Source: Hyphomicrobiales bacterium
Lineage (GTDB): Bacteria > Pseudomonadota > Alphaproteobacteria > Rhizobiales > Xanthobacteraceae
Length of the DNA stretch: 38,013 nt
Direction: 5' to 3'
NCBI GenBank assembly: GCA_018335895.1
Contig: JAGXQU010000115.1
Location: forward strand, 1 to 38,013
The notes under the pieces were generated by a model. That model was not told the origin of the DNA, ran no database searches, and saw nothing but the letters and a program-made list of their open reading frames with translations. This document shows, piece after piece, positions 16,446-24,518 of this stretch. Numbering within the stretch: position 1 is the first letter of the stretch; every line of letters begins with the position of its first letter. The translations under genes and the position numbers were made by a program.

Positions 16446-18161
16446 TCACCATTGCCGCAGCGGCTTTGTGAGGTCGTCGCGGAAGTATTTGAAAACGGAA
16501 GTGAGCGGGTTCGATGCGGCCTGACCGAGGCCGCAGATCGAAGCATCGCGCATGGCGTTGGAAAGCTCGGTCAAGAGCGCTTCGTTCCACGGGCCTTGGG
16601 CCATCAGCTTCGCAGCCTTTTCGGTACCGGCACGGCAAGGCGTGCACTGGCCGCAGGATTCGTCCTCGAAGAACTTCATGAGATTCAGTGCGACGGCCTT
16701 CATGTCGTCCTTGTCGGAAAGCACGACGACGGCGTGGGAGCCGATGAAGCAGCCGTATTTTTCGAGCGTGCCGAAATCAAGCGGGATGTCGTTCATCGAG
16801 GCAGGAAGAATGCCGCCCGATGCGCCGCCGGGGAGATAACCCTTGAAGGTTTCGCCGTCGATCATGCCGCCGCAATATTCGTCGATCAATTCCTGAATCG
16901 AGATGCCGGCAGGCGCGAGCTTCACGCCCGGATTTTTCACGCGGCCGGAAACCGAGAAGCTGCGGAAGCCCTTGCGCTCGCGGCGGCCCTGCGAGGTGAA
17001 CCACTCGGGGCCTTTCTCGACGAGGTCGCGAATCCAAAAGAGTGTTTCGACGTTGTGCTCGAGCGTCGGACGGCCGAAGAGGCCGACCTGTGCGACATAC
17101 GGCGGACGATGGCGCGGCAGTCCGCGCTTGCCTTCGATGCTCTCGATCATCGCGGATTCTTCGCCGCAGATGTAGGCGCCTGCGCCACGGCGCATGATGA
17201 CCTTCGAGAACTTGGTGAGGCCCGCTTTCTCTGCCTTCGCGAGTTCTTGCTCAACGAGCAGCCGGATCTCCGGATACTCGTCGCGCAGATAGAAATAGAC
17301 CTCTTTCGCCTCGACGACCCATGCGCCGATCAGCATGCCCTCGATGAAGCGGTGCGGATCCTGGCCGAGATAGAAGCGATCCTTGAACGTGCCCGGCTCG
17401 CCTTCGTCGCCGTTCACCGCCATCAGGCGTGGCGCGGGCTCGGCGCAGACCAGCGACCACTTCCGCCCGGTAGGAAATCCGGCGCCGCCGAGACCGCGAA
17501 GTCCGGCGTCGCTGACAATCGTGATTAGTTCCTGACGAGTGCGCTTCCCTGAGAGGCAGTCTTCCAGCAACTTGTAGCCGCCCTGCTTGCGATAGACGTC
17601 GAAATCGTTCGGCGTCTTGAAGGCGTGCGGATGTTCGTGCGCCTTCACGGCTGCGGAAACATTCTCGTTGGTCGCGCGGAACACCTGCGCGTGTCCGACC
17701 GCCGCGACCGGCGCCTTGTCGCATGCACCCATGCAGGGTGCTCGCACGACGCGGACATCTTTGCCCAGTTTGCCGGGGAGTTCGGCGAGCAATTTGTCCG
17801 CGCCGGCCATGCAGCAGGACAGGGAATCGCAGACCCGAACCGTGGTTGCGGGCGGCGGCGTCTCGCCTTCCTTCACGACATCGAAATGTGCGTAGAAGGT
17901 CGCGACCTCATAGACTTCGGTTTGCGCGAGTTTCATCTCCTCGGCGAGTGCCGCGAGATGGGCAGCCGAGAGATGGCCATACTTGTCCTGAATAAGGTGC
18001 AGATGTTCGATCAGGAGATCGCGCTGACGCGACTTCCCGCCAAGCAGCGCGCGCACTTCATCGAGTGCACGGATGTCGATCTGGCGGCCCTTCGGGTTTG
18101 GGCGGGGGCGTTTGCGCTTGGCTTCTGGGGCCGTATGCGGCCCGGCGATAATTGTTGTCAT
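16446..18161 (-). CDS. Formate dehydrogenase beta subunit, NuoE-NuoF fusion (FDH1B type)
   Basis: This is the diaphorase subunit, 571 residues, that passes electrons from the alpha subunit to NAD. It is a fusion. Residues about 45-170 are NuoE/FdsG-like with a 2Fe-2S site at Cys111, 116, 143 and 147. Residues about 185-571 are NuoF/FdsB-like, with the FMN/NADH-binding GLRGLGGAGFPTGRKW (220-235), the NGDEGEPGTFKDR block and a 4Fe-4S site at Cys503, 506, 509 and 543. In Cupriavidus and Rhodobacter these are two genes, whereas Methylobacterium extorquens FDH1 has the same fused form of near-identical length (family knowledge). The ATG at 18159-18161 was chosen because the conserved protein begins there; the frame is open to 18293. 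First gene of the operon. Confidence 0.93.
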   Translation of the reverse strand: MTTIIAGPHTAPEAKRKRPRPNPKGRQIDIRALDEVRALLGGKSRQRDLLIEHLHLIQDKYGHLSAAHLAALAEEMKLAQTEVYEVATFYAHFDVVKEGETPPPATTVRVCDSLSCCMAGADKLLAELPGKLGKDVRVVRAPCMGACDKAPVAAVGHAQVFRATNENVSAAVKAHEHPHAFKTPNDFDVYRKQGGYKLLEDCLSGKRTRQELITIVSDAGLRGLGGAGFPTGRKWSLVCAEPAPRLMAVNGDEGEPGTFKDRFYLGQDPHRFIEGMLIGAWVVEAKEVYFYLRDEYPEIRLLVEQELAKAEKAGLTKFSKVIMRRGAGAYICGEESAMIESIEGKRGLPRHRPPYVAQVGLFGRPTLEHNVETLFWIRDLVEKGPEWFTSQGRRERKGFRSFSVSGRVKNPGVKLAPAGISIQELIDEYCGGMIDGETFKGYLPGGASGGILPASMNDIPLDFGTLEKYGCFIGSHAVVVLSDKDDMKAVALNLMKFFEDESCGQCTPCRAGTEKAAKLMAQGPWNEALLTELSNAMRDASICGLGQAASNPLTSVFKYFRDDLTKPLRQW

Positions 18162-18195
18162 TCCAAAGAAATGGAAGGACTCTGCGAAACTAACA

Positions 18196-18232
18196 ATGCC
18201 CTCAAAGGCATACGGCGATAGAAAAAATCTAT
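18196..18232. promoter_or_regulatory. Two dyads in the divergent fdh/cytochrome promoter region
   Basis: The 104 bases between the formate dehydrogenase beta gene and the WD40-cytochrome gene hold ATGCC-N6-GGCAT (18196-18211) and ATAGA-N5-TCTAT (18218-18232), both perfect. They lie 35-71 bases before the beta subunit ATG, where an operator would sit. No regulator is assigned. Confidence 0.4.
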
Positions 18233-18265
18233 GAATGCGGACCTGGGATGGGGTAGAGTGTTCTA

Positions 18266-19561
18266 ATGCGTAGGAAATTGTCGTTTGCCGCATTGCTTGC
18301 GGCGTTCGCTGCGTTGTCGATTTCTGCCACCGTCGCGCAATTGCAGGGTCACGGCGGACCCATCAAATCCATCGCGGTATCCCCCGACGGAAGGTTCGCG
18401 ATTTCCGGGAGCTTCGATACGTCGGCGATCCGCTGGTCGCTCTCGAAAAACTCCGCGGAACAGGTTCTGCGCTTTCATGAGAGCGCGGTGAACGCGGTGG
18501 TCGTCATTCCCGGTGGAAAGCTCGCAACCGGCGGCGAAGACGGGCAGGTCGCGATCTGGGATGAGGGCAAGCCCGCGCCGACGACGGTCCTGAAGGGACA
18601 CACTGCACCGGTCGTGGCGCTTGCGGCGTCGCCGGATGGCAAGTGGATCGCGTCTGCGTCATGGGACCGAACCATTCGTTTGGCCCCCGTTGCCGGCGGC
18701 GAGACGAAAGTGCTTCAGGGCCATCAGGACAACGTGAATGCCGTCGCCTTTACGCCGGATGGAGCCGCGCTGGTGAGCGCGGGCTACGATCTCACGGTTC
18801 GCATCTGGCCGCTTGCGAAGCTCGAATCTCCCGTTACCGCGCAAGTGCCAAGCCCGCTGAATGCAATCGCGATTGCGCGGGACGGCGAAATTATCGTCGC
18901 CGGTGCCGATGGAAAAGTTTACTTCCTTTCGTCGTCCGGCGACATGAAGGGTTCGGTGCAGGCCGCCGAGCGCCCGATCATTTCCGTAGCGGCTTCGCCC
19001 GACGGGCGCTTTGTCGCCGCCTCCGCGATTGCCGGTTCGGTTGCGATCATCGAGCGGCAGGACCGCAAAGTTGGCCGCACACTGGTCGGACCCGGGTTGC
19101 CGGTCTGGGCTGTCGTTTTCTTGCCGGACAGCGTGACGCTCGTATCGGGCGGCAACGATCGTCTCGTGCGGCGCTGGGATGCGACGAGCGGCGAGCATCT
19201 GGGCGAAGTCGCGATGCGCGGCCCCGACAATATCCTTGCGGCCTTCGAAGGCGATCGTGGCGCCGAGGTCTACAAGGCCTGTGTCGCCTGCCACACACTG
19301 TCGCCGGATGAAGGCAATCGCGCGGGCCCTACGCTGCACGGAATCTTCGGGCGCAGGATCGCGACCTTGCCGGGCTACCAGTTTTCGGATGCGCTCAAGA
19401 AGATGAACATCGTCTGGACGCCGGAGACGGTTGCAAAACTCTTCGAGATAGGTCCGATGGCCTATACGCCCGGCACGAAAATGCCCGAGCAGAAGATAGC
19501 GTCGCCTGACGACCGCAAGGCGCTGATGGAGTTTTTGCTCAAGACGACAACGAAGAAGTAG
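18266..19561 (+). CDS. WD40 beta-propeller fused to cytochrome c
   Basis: This is a secreted 431-residue fusion. A signal peptide (1-25) is followed by WD40 repeats (about 28-325) with recurring units such as ILxGHxxxVxAVAxSPDG and repeat ends like VAIWDEG, VRIWPL and VRRWDAT. The C-terminal class I cytochrome c domain follows (about 328-428). It has one heme site, CVACH (339-343), the block NRAGPTLHGIFGRR and a probable Met ligand in TKMPEQ. It is divergent from the formate dehydrogenase operon and convergent with the polyferredoxin (5-base gap). A periplasmic electron carrier docked by the propeller to a partner is plausible; the partner, perhaps the periplasmic FDH encoded downstream, is inference. 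Confidence 0.88.
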   Translation: MRRKLSFAALLAAFAALSISATVAQLQGHGGPIKSIAVSPDGRFAISGSFDTSAIRWSLSKNSAEQVLRFHESAVNAVVVIPGGKLATGGEDGQVAIWDEGKPAPTTVLKGHTAPVVALAASPDGKWIASASWDRTIRLAPVAGGETKVLQGHQDNVNAVAFTPDGAALVSAGYDLTVRIWPLAKLESPVTAQVPSPLNAIAIARDGEIIVAGADGKVYFLSSSGDMKGSVQAAERPIISVAASPDGRFVAASAIAGSVAIIERQDRKVGRTLVGPGLPVWAVVFLPDSVTLVSGGNDRLVRRWDATSGEHLGEVAMRGPDNILAAFEGDRGAEVYKACVACHTLSPDEGNRAGPTLHGIFGRRIATLPGYQFSDALKKMNIVWTPETVAKLFEIGPMAYTPGTKMPEQKIASPDDRKALMEFLLKTTTKK

Positions 19562-19566
19562 CGCAA

Positions 19567-21594
19567 TTACGACTTCTTCGTCTCGTCGCGCTCCCGGATA
19601 TAGTCTTCGGTCGTCCGCACATGCGGTCGCGCCGGCGCTTCGTGCGGATCGAAAGACTCTTCGATCGCGACGATGCCACGGCAGTCTTCGCACATTTTCA
19701 GAAGGTCGAGCCGCTGCGCGCGGCCCTGGAACATCCAGTGCCGGCCTTCAAGTTTCGCGGTGATGCGCTCGATCGTGCTCTTGGTGCCGAACGGCTTCGA
19801 GCAGCGAATGCACTCGAACGGCTCTTCTTCCTTCATGATCCGCGCTTCCGCGGTCGCCGCACGGAAGTCGATCTGCGGATGAAGCGTGATCACTTTCTCG
19901 GGGCAGGTCGCCTTGCAGAGCCCGCACTGGACGCAGGCGTCCTCGGCGAACTTCAGCATCGGCTTTTCGGGATTGTCGGAAAGCGCGCCGGTCGGGCAGG
20001 CAGATACGCATGCGAGGCAAAGCGTGCAGCCCTCGGCGTTCACTTCAATCTTGCCGAAGGGGGCGTGATCGGGAAGCGCGATCACATCCACCGGAGCGGG
20101 AGCCACTTCCTGCAATTCGCGCAACGCCGTGCGCATGACGTCGCGCTTGCGTCCGAGCGGCATGAAGCTCGCGGTCTTGCTCTGGCTCTTCGCCTTTGCG
20201 GTTTCGTAGAGCGCCCGGCCCATCGCATCCGGGTCGTCGGTCTCGATCGTTGCGATGCGATCCTCGCCGAATCCGAGTCCCTTCAGAATGGTGTCGGCGT
20301 AGGAAATCGTACGGATGGCGCCTTCGGTTTCGTGCCTGGGGCGCGCGCGCATCAGAATCCGCGCAGATGCCGCGCCGTAGGCGAAGGCGGCTGCCAAGGT
20401 TTCGAGGCCGATCTGCGTGACTTCATTTACCTGCACAGGGATGACATTCGCAGGCAATCCTTCGCCGTGGCGGGCGAGCATCTCGATCATCTCGAGACCA
20501 TGCTCGGCGTCGTGGAACAGCAGAGCCGGGTTCGCGCCTCCTGCTTCGCGATAGACCGAAAGCAGGGTGCGGATTTTTCCGATCAAGGCATCCACCGGCG
20601 GAAGTGCGTAGGCCGCAGCACCCGTCGGGCAGACGGCTGCGCAGGAGCCGCATCCGGCGCAGATGCTCGCGTCGATTGCGACATGATCGCCGTTCGGCGA
20701 AATGGCGCCAGTCGGACAGAGATTGAGACAGCGGTTGCAGCCGACGATCTTCGAGCGCGAATGCGCGCAAAGGCTTTCGGTGAAGGTGATGTAGCGCGGC
20801 TTGTCGAAGGTGCCGACGAGTTCGCCGGCCTTCATCACGGCGCGCAGGATCGCAGCCGGATCGTTCGGATCGGCGCGCAGATAGCCGTCGCGCAGGTCAT
20901 GCGCGGGGAAGAGCGGCGCACCGCCCGAGACGTCCAAAATCAGGTCGCATCGGGATTTCGCACCGTCGCGGCCCGTGTCGAAGGCAAACTTGTCGCGCGA
21001 GGACGGCTTCGGCAGCGCGTAATCATCGACCGTCAGTTCGAACGCGCCGAGATGGCCTTTCGCCGAGACGATCGAACCTCTTGCGACGGGAAAATCACTG
21101 ACGCGCGCAGGCGAGACCGGGCCCGGCTTGCTCAGCAGCACGGTAACGTCGAGGCGTTCCTTGAGAAGCGTCGCAGCTTCGATCGCCTTTTCGTCGCGGC
21201 CGTAAACGAGGATCACGCCTTCACTCGTCAGGGGAACCAGCGGAACTTCCGGCATCGGAACCGCGGCTGCGGCGAGCAGTGCCGCCATCTTTGGTCCGGC
21301 GGCTTTGGCTTCTTTCGACCAGCCGCCATGTTCTCGAATATTGACGAAAGAGAGCGACGCATTGCCGCCGCTCTCGGCAGCGACTTCGTTGAAGACAGGC
21401 GCCTCCTGCGTGCATGCGACGGTGATATCGCCGCCCTTCGCGGCAGCGATCGAAAAGCGCTCGATCTCTGCGCGGCACAGGTGGTTCGCACTCTCTATTG
21501 CTGCGCCCTTGCAGCCACGGCCGATTGCTGCAGCATCGAGCGGCATCGTGCGCTCGCAGCTACATATAAAGAGTGTGTGGGACTTCTCGGCCAT
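19567..21594 (-). CDS. Multi-cluster 4Fe-4S ferredoxin-like protein, FDH-associated
   Basis: This is a cytoplasmic 675-residue iron-sulfur protein with no signal peptide. The N-terminus carries a CSCERTMPLD motif and further cysteines. Two dicluster ferredoxin domains follow: CNRCLNLCPTGA (from Cys286) with CAGCGSCAAVCPTGA (about 309-323), and CTLCLACVSACPTGA with CVQCGLCKATCPEKV (about 522-563). Near the end are two CxxC pairs (CIRC about 595, CEDC about 637), suggesting a zinc site. It is divergent from the operon for the membrane formate dehydrogenase, and relatives sit beside FDH genes in many Hyphomicrobiales (family memory). It could move electrons between formate oxidation and another acceptor, or supply reductant for maturation; neither is proven. 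Confidence 0.85.
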   Translation of the reverse strand: MAEKSHTLFICSCERTMPLDAAAIGRGCKGAAIESANHLCRAEIERFSIAAAKGGDITVACTQEAPVFNEVAAESGGNASLSFVNIREHGGWSKEAKAAGPKMAALLAAAAVPMPEVPLVPLTSEGVILVYGRDEKAIEAATLLKERLDVTVLLSKPGPVSPARVSDFPVARGSIVSAKGHLGAFELTVDDYALPKPSSRDKFAFDTGRDGAKSRCDLILDVSGGAPLFPAHDLRDGYLRADPNDPAAILRAVMKAGELVGTFDKPRYITFTESLCAHSRSKIVGCNRCLNLCPTGAISPNGDHVAIDASICAGCGSCAAVCPTGAAAYALPPVDALIGKIRTLLSVYREAGGANPALLFHDAEHGLEMIEMLARHGEGLPANVIPVQVNEVTQIGLETLAAAFAYGAASARILMRARPRHETEGAIRTISYADTILKGLGFGEDRIATIETDDPDAMGRALYETAKAKSQSKTASFMPLGRKRDVMRTALRELQEVAPAPVDVIALPDHAPFGKIEVNAEGCTLCLACVSACPTGALSDNPEKPMLKFAEDACVQCGLCKATCPEKVITLHPQIDFRAATAEARIMKEEEPFECIRCSKPFGTKSTIERITAKLEGRHWMFQGRAQRLDLLKMCEDCRGIVAIEESFDPHEAPARPHVRTTEDYIRERDETKKS

Positions 21595-21635
21595 GAACGC
21601 AACGCTTCCGGTGCTAAACCCTAGAGCAGGCGAGG

Positions 21636-21664
21636 TTCTCGGCTGCGCTTTCGCACGCTATAAT
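21636..21664 (+). promoter_or_regulatory. Candidate promoter of the FDH3 accessory operon
   Basis: A perfect -10 TATAAT (21659-21664) stands 17 bases after TTCTCG (21636-21641, weak -35), 49 bases before the first gene of the long operon. GTTCTC (21635-21640) and GAGAAC (21665-21670) are inverted arms flanking the promoter core, a possible looped operator. A weak -35 suggests activation. Confidence 0.55.
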
Positions 21665-21713
21665 GAGAACAATTAAAAAGTAAAACCCCCACGCCCGGAG
21701 CCTGCAGGGAACA

Positions 21714-22475
21714 ATGACCTTCGAAGCGCGCAACAGCGCGAAAACGCCCTATAACGACAAGCTCGATCTGCCGCCTTTATTTCGCCAGGTCATGCTTCGC
21801 GAAGCGGGCGATGCGTTCTCCCACGCGCAGAAGATTGCGGCGGAAGCGGGCGCGGGCACGCTCGTTTGGGTAGGCCGCTTCGATGTCGCGGAGTTTGCCG
21901 TCGTACTCGAGCCCGACGAACCGCTCGTCTACGCGCGGCGCGCGATCTATGCATGCCTTGCTGCGCTCGCCGATGCGCTTGCGGTTCATGCGCCGCCGGA
22001 AATGCCGATGCACTACGAGTTTCCGGCCAGTCTGATGTTCAATGAAGGCCTGGTCGGCGGCGGGCAACTGGCATGGCCGGCTAACGCGGACGAGAAAGAA
22101 CGCCCCGATTGGCTGGTCTTTGGTGCCATGGTCCGCACCGACATTCTGGACTACCGCGAGCCGGGTGAACGCGCTCATATCGCGAGCTTGCATGAAGAAG
22201 GCTTCGATGAAGTCGGTGGCGGCCGTCTGGCCGAAAGTTTTGCGCGTCATCTGATGCTGCATATGGACGAATGGCAGAATCGCGGTTTTGCCAAGGTCGC
22301 CGAGGCATATCTGTCGCGCGTGCGGTCGCCAGAAAAGACGGAGCGCAGCATCGACGCTGTGGGCGATCTCTTGACGCGCCGGAAGGGAAAGCTCGAAGTC
22401 GAAAAGCGCAAGCTCTTGCCTGCCATCGAGCGCGCGCTCTGGCTGGATCACAAGTCCGGGGACATCCTCTATTGA
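21714..22475 (+). CDS. Biotin/lipoate A/B protein ligase-family protein
   Basis: This 253-residue protein resembles the biotin/lipoate ligase-like family found beside formate dehydrogenase genes in alphaproteobacteria. Visible blocks are LPPLFRQVMLREAGDAFSHA near the N-terminus, AGTLVWVGRFDVAEFAVVLEP, and VGGGQLAWP near residue 115. The biotin-ligase lysine/GRGRxGR motifs are not evident, so true ligase activity is doubtful. It is the first gene of an operon for a Tat-exported formate dehydrogenase, and its TGA overlaps the TTG of the next gene. A role in cofactor or chaperone handling during enzyme assembly is possible, but it is inference from position. Confidence 0.7.
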   Translation: MTFEARNSAKTPYNDKLDLPPLFRQVMLREAGDAFSHAQKIAAEAGAGTLVWVGRFDVAEFAVVLEPDEPLVYARRAIYACLAALADALAVHAPPEMPMHYEFPASLMFNEGLVGGGQLAWPANADEKERPDWLVFGAMVRTDILDYREPGERAHIASLHEEGFDEVGGGRLAESFARHLMLHMDEWQNRGFAKVAEAYLSRVRSPEKTERSIDAVGDLLTRRKGKLEVEKRKLLPAIERALWLDHKSGDILY

Positions 22476-23011
22476 AACTGTTGCGTACCATTCGTCTCGA
22501 TCCTTCGGATACGTTCGTGTTCGAGAAGCCCGCCGAGCCGGGTGAGTGGGCCGTGTCGGGCGCATTCGAATATTGGGATCGCGATCTCAACGCGCTTACA
22601 GGCAAGGAGCGCGCGGCGTTCCGCGGCGGTTTTCTGGGCGTCGGATCGATGGGCCGCTCGACGCTCGTGCAGATCGTGAATGCTGACGAGAGCGAGCGCG
22701 CGGAAGTGGTGGAAACGCTGGCCCGGCAGCTCGTCGCGCATTTCGGGGCCCCCGACGTGGACACGGCGCGCGCCGCGGCGGAAGAAGAGGTCGCCTTTGC
22801 GGAATCGCTTTGCGAGTACCCGCCGGAGATCCTCGTGGCCGTGCACCGGACAGTCGAAGACGGCACGATCCGTGAGGCATTTAGGTCGCTACAGGCCGCG
22901 CAAAGCGGCCCGAAGCGCTTTCGTGCCTTTAACTTCCACGAAGTTCACGGCGAAGAAGAGATCGAGGAGCGCGTCGATCTTGCCGGCATGATTGAAGGAA
23001 AGCGGACATGA
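22472..23011 (+). CDS. DUF6505-like protein, FDH operon
   Basis: This 179-residue protein starts at a TTG that overlaps the previous stop (TTGA); an ATG further upstream lies inside the ligase-like gene and would add unrelated sequence. The start MKLLRTIRLDPSDTFVFEKP and the block WAVSGAFEYWDRD (about 27-39) match what I recall of the DUF6505 family. The rest is a mixed alpha/beta soluble chain with a conserved-looking AFRGGFLGVGS segment. There is no signal peptide or membrane segment. Function unknown. It is translationally coupled on both sides within the formate dehydrogenase accessory set. Confidence 0.7.
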   Translation: MKLLRTIRLDPSDTFVFEKPAEPGEWAVSGAFEYWDRDLNALTGKERAAFRGGFLGVGSMGRSTLVQIVNADESERAEVVETLARQLVAHFGAPDVDTARAAAEEEVAFAESLCEYPPEILVAVHRTVEDGTIREAFRSLQAAQSGPKRFRAFNFHEVHGEEEIEERVDLAGMIEGKRT

Positions 23012-24012
23012 AGGATTTCTGGCTTTCCTGCGGGCACCATCTGCTCGACCGCGACGAGGGCGGCGGGCTTATCGTCACCGACGATTTCCTCAAGGTCTAT
23101 TTCGCGAGACCGGAACTCACGCCCCCGCCAGAAGCGTGTGTGGTCGAACGCGCGCTGCACGCAGCGTTGCTTGAGGACCCCCGCCGCGTGGTAGGTGCCG
23201 ACGAAATCGGAGCAATGGCCGATCCGGATGCACAGGAAAACTGGGCAGTAGTGCTCGAGTTTCGCGACCATCTTCTGAAACATCCGACGCTCGAAGCGGC
23301 CTATCTCGCGCTCATTCGCGGCGGCGTCGGGCGCACACCTCCGCTTTTCCTGAATCAGCTGGTTCACGTAATCCTGAGAAATGTGCTCGACGAGTGCGAG
23401 GACCCGTTCGTGCTCCGCGCAGGCGAACTGTTCTACCGCTCGCAGCGCGTCACCACGCATGAGGGCTCCCTGCTCGTCGCGGACGAAGAGACGATCGCGG
23501 GCAACAATCCGGGGCAGGTTTCGCCGCTGGTAGGCATGCTCGGAATCGAAAAGTCCGCCGAAATCGATGTGCTCAACGATGACAACGCCGACACCTATTA
23601 CGAGCGAAGCGACCGCTACGATATGGCACTCGACCTGACGGCCGGCCGCCGCGGGCATGAAGCGCTGGGCGAAGTGATCGCCCGCTGGATCCGCCATTTG
23701 CTTGCAATGGAGGCGAGTGTGGTGCCGGTCGTCGAACTCAAAGATGCCCGTTTTACCTGGTACGTGGGACTCGATACCGAGGGCACCCGGATAGGCGATA
23801 TGCTCTGGAACGGGGAACAGATTGATACGGCTGTGCAGGGGCGTCTCGTCGCGCTTTACGCGCTTCGTCCCGAAGGTGCCGACGCTCCCGCAGACAAGGA
23901 TGCGCCGCCCGCCTATCTGATCCTCGGCATGAACGAAGATAAGATGCTGCGGATGAAACCGCAGAATCTTCTGACAGGTCTCAACGTGAAACGTCTGGAG
24001 ACGGCAACGTGA
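23008..24012 (+). CDS. DUF6352-like protein, FDH operon
   Basis: This 334-residue soluble protein opens with MKDFWLSCGHHLLDRDEGG, GLIVTDDFLKVYFARPEL and PPPEAC, the hallmarks I associate with the DUF6352 family. It has no signal peptide. Cys10, His11 and His12 near the N-terminus could bind a metal, but nothing proves it. The ATG overlaps the previous TGA (ATGA), and its own TGA overlaps the next GTG. Its function is unknown. Its constant place between the ligase-like gene and the DUF3305/DUF3306 genes suggests a part in assembly of the membrane formate dehydrogenase (inference). Confidence 0.75.
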   Translation: MKDFWLSCGHHLLDRDEGGGLIVTDDFLKVYFARPELTPPPEACVVERALHAALLEDPRRVVGADEIGAMADPDAQENWAVVLEFRDHLLKHPTLEAAYLALIRGGVGRTPPLFLNQLVHVILRNVLDECEDPFVLRAGELFYRSQRVTTHEGSLLVADEETIAGNNPGQVSPLVGMLGIEKSAEIDVLNDDNADTYYERSDRYDMALDLTAGRRGHEALGEVIARWIRHLLAMEASVVPVVELKDARFTWYVGLDTEGTRIGDMLWNGEQIDTAVQGRLVALYALRPEGADAPADKDAPPAYLILGMNEDKMLRMKPQNLLTGLNVKRLETAT

Positions 24013-24518
24013 GCACACCGCTGGTTTCGATCCCGGTCGGCGTCGTTGCCGAGCGCCTCAAGGCCGAAAGCAAGTGGATCGACTTTATCTGGCGCCCGGC
24101 GAACGTGCTGGAGGGTGTTCCCGATATGCAGCCATGGACGCTGCTCGAGGGAAACAGCGACCGCGCGTTGTTCTACGCGGGTGCCGCGACAATCGAACTC
24201 TATGCCGGCGACGCCGCGCACTACCGCGAGAATCTTGCCACCGGCTTTCCGAAACTCTGGGTCATCCTGCGCCCGACCGGCATCGAGCCGCCGCTGGAAC
24301 TCGTGATGGTTACGGCCAATCCGTTCGAAGGTGAGGGGCTGACCGAAAGCGCTTCGGATCTCGTCGAGCCGATACCGATGCCGGAAACGATCTGCCGGGA
24401 ACTCGCTGCTTTCATCGAGCAGCATTACGTTCATGAGCCATTCTTCAAGCGCAAGCGCGACAAGGCCGATCCCGAGGCGCTCGGACGTAAGCCCGGCGGA
24501 ATGGAGAAGAAGCCGTGA
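24009..24518 (+). CDS. DUF3305-like protein, FDH operon
   Basis: This 169-residue soluble protein starts with GTG in a GTGA overlap with the previous stop. The blocks VSIPVGVVAERLKAESKWIDFIWRPANV, where a tryptophan-rich strand follows a helix, and ETATIELYAGDAAHYRENL-like segments (residues about 60-77), match the DUF3305 family. The C-terminus is basic and polar (KRKRDKADPEALGRK). DUF3305 and DUF3306 genes are usual neighbours of formate dehydrogenase genes, but their biochemical role is not established. The next gene again overlaps by four bases, so the two proteins are probably made in equal amounts and may interact. Confidence 0.75.
   Translation: MSTPLVSIPVGVVAERLKAESKWIDFIWRPANVLEGVPDMQPWTLLEGNSDRALFYAGAATIELYAGDAAHYRENLATGFPKLWVILRPTGIEPPLELVMVTANPFEGEGLTESASDLVEPIPMPETICRELAAFIEQHYVHEPFFKRKRDKADPEALGRKPGGMEKKP

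Noticed and set aside
13979-16471. Long plus-strand frames (461 and 321 codons) opposite the FDH1 alpha gene
   Set aside because: Antisense shadows of the alpha subunit; compositional bias only.
19621-21624. A 667-codon plus-strand frame opposite the polyferredoxin
   Set aside because: The opposite strand encodes clear ferredoxin motifs. The plus-strand translation is arginine-rich and without recognisable domain order.
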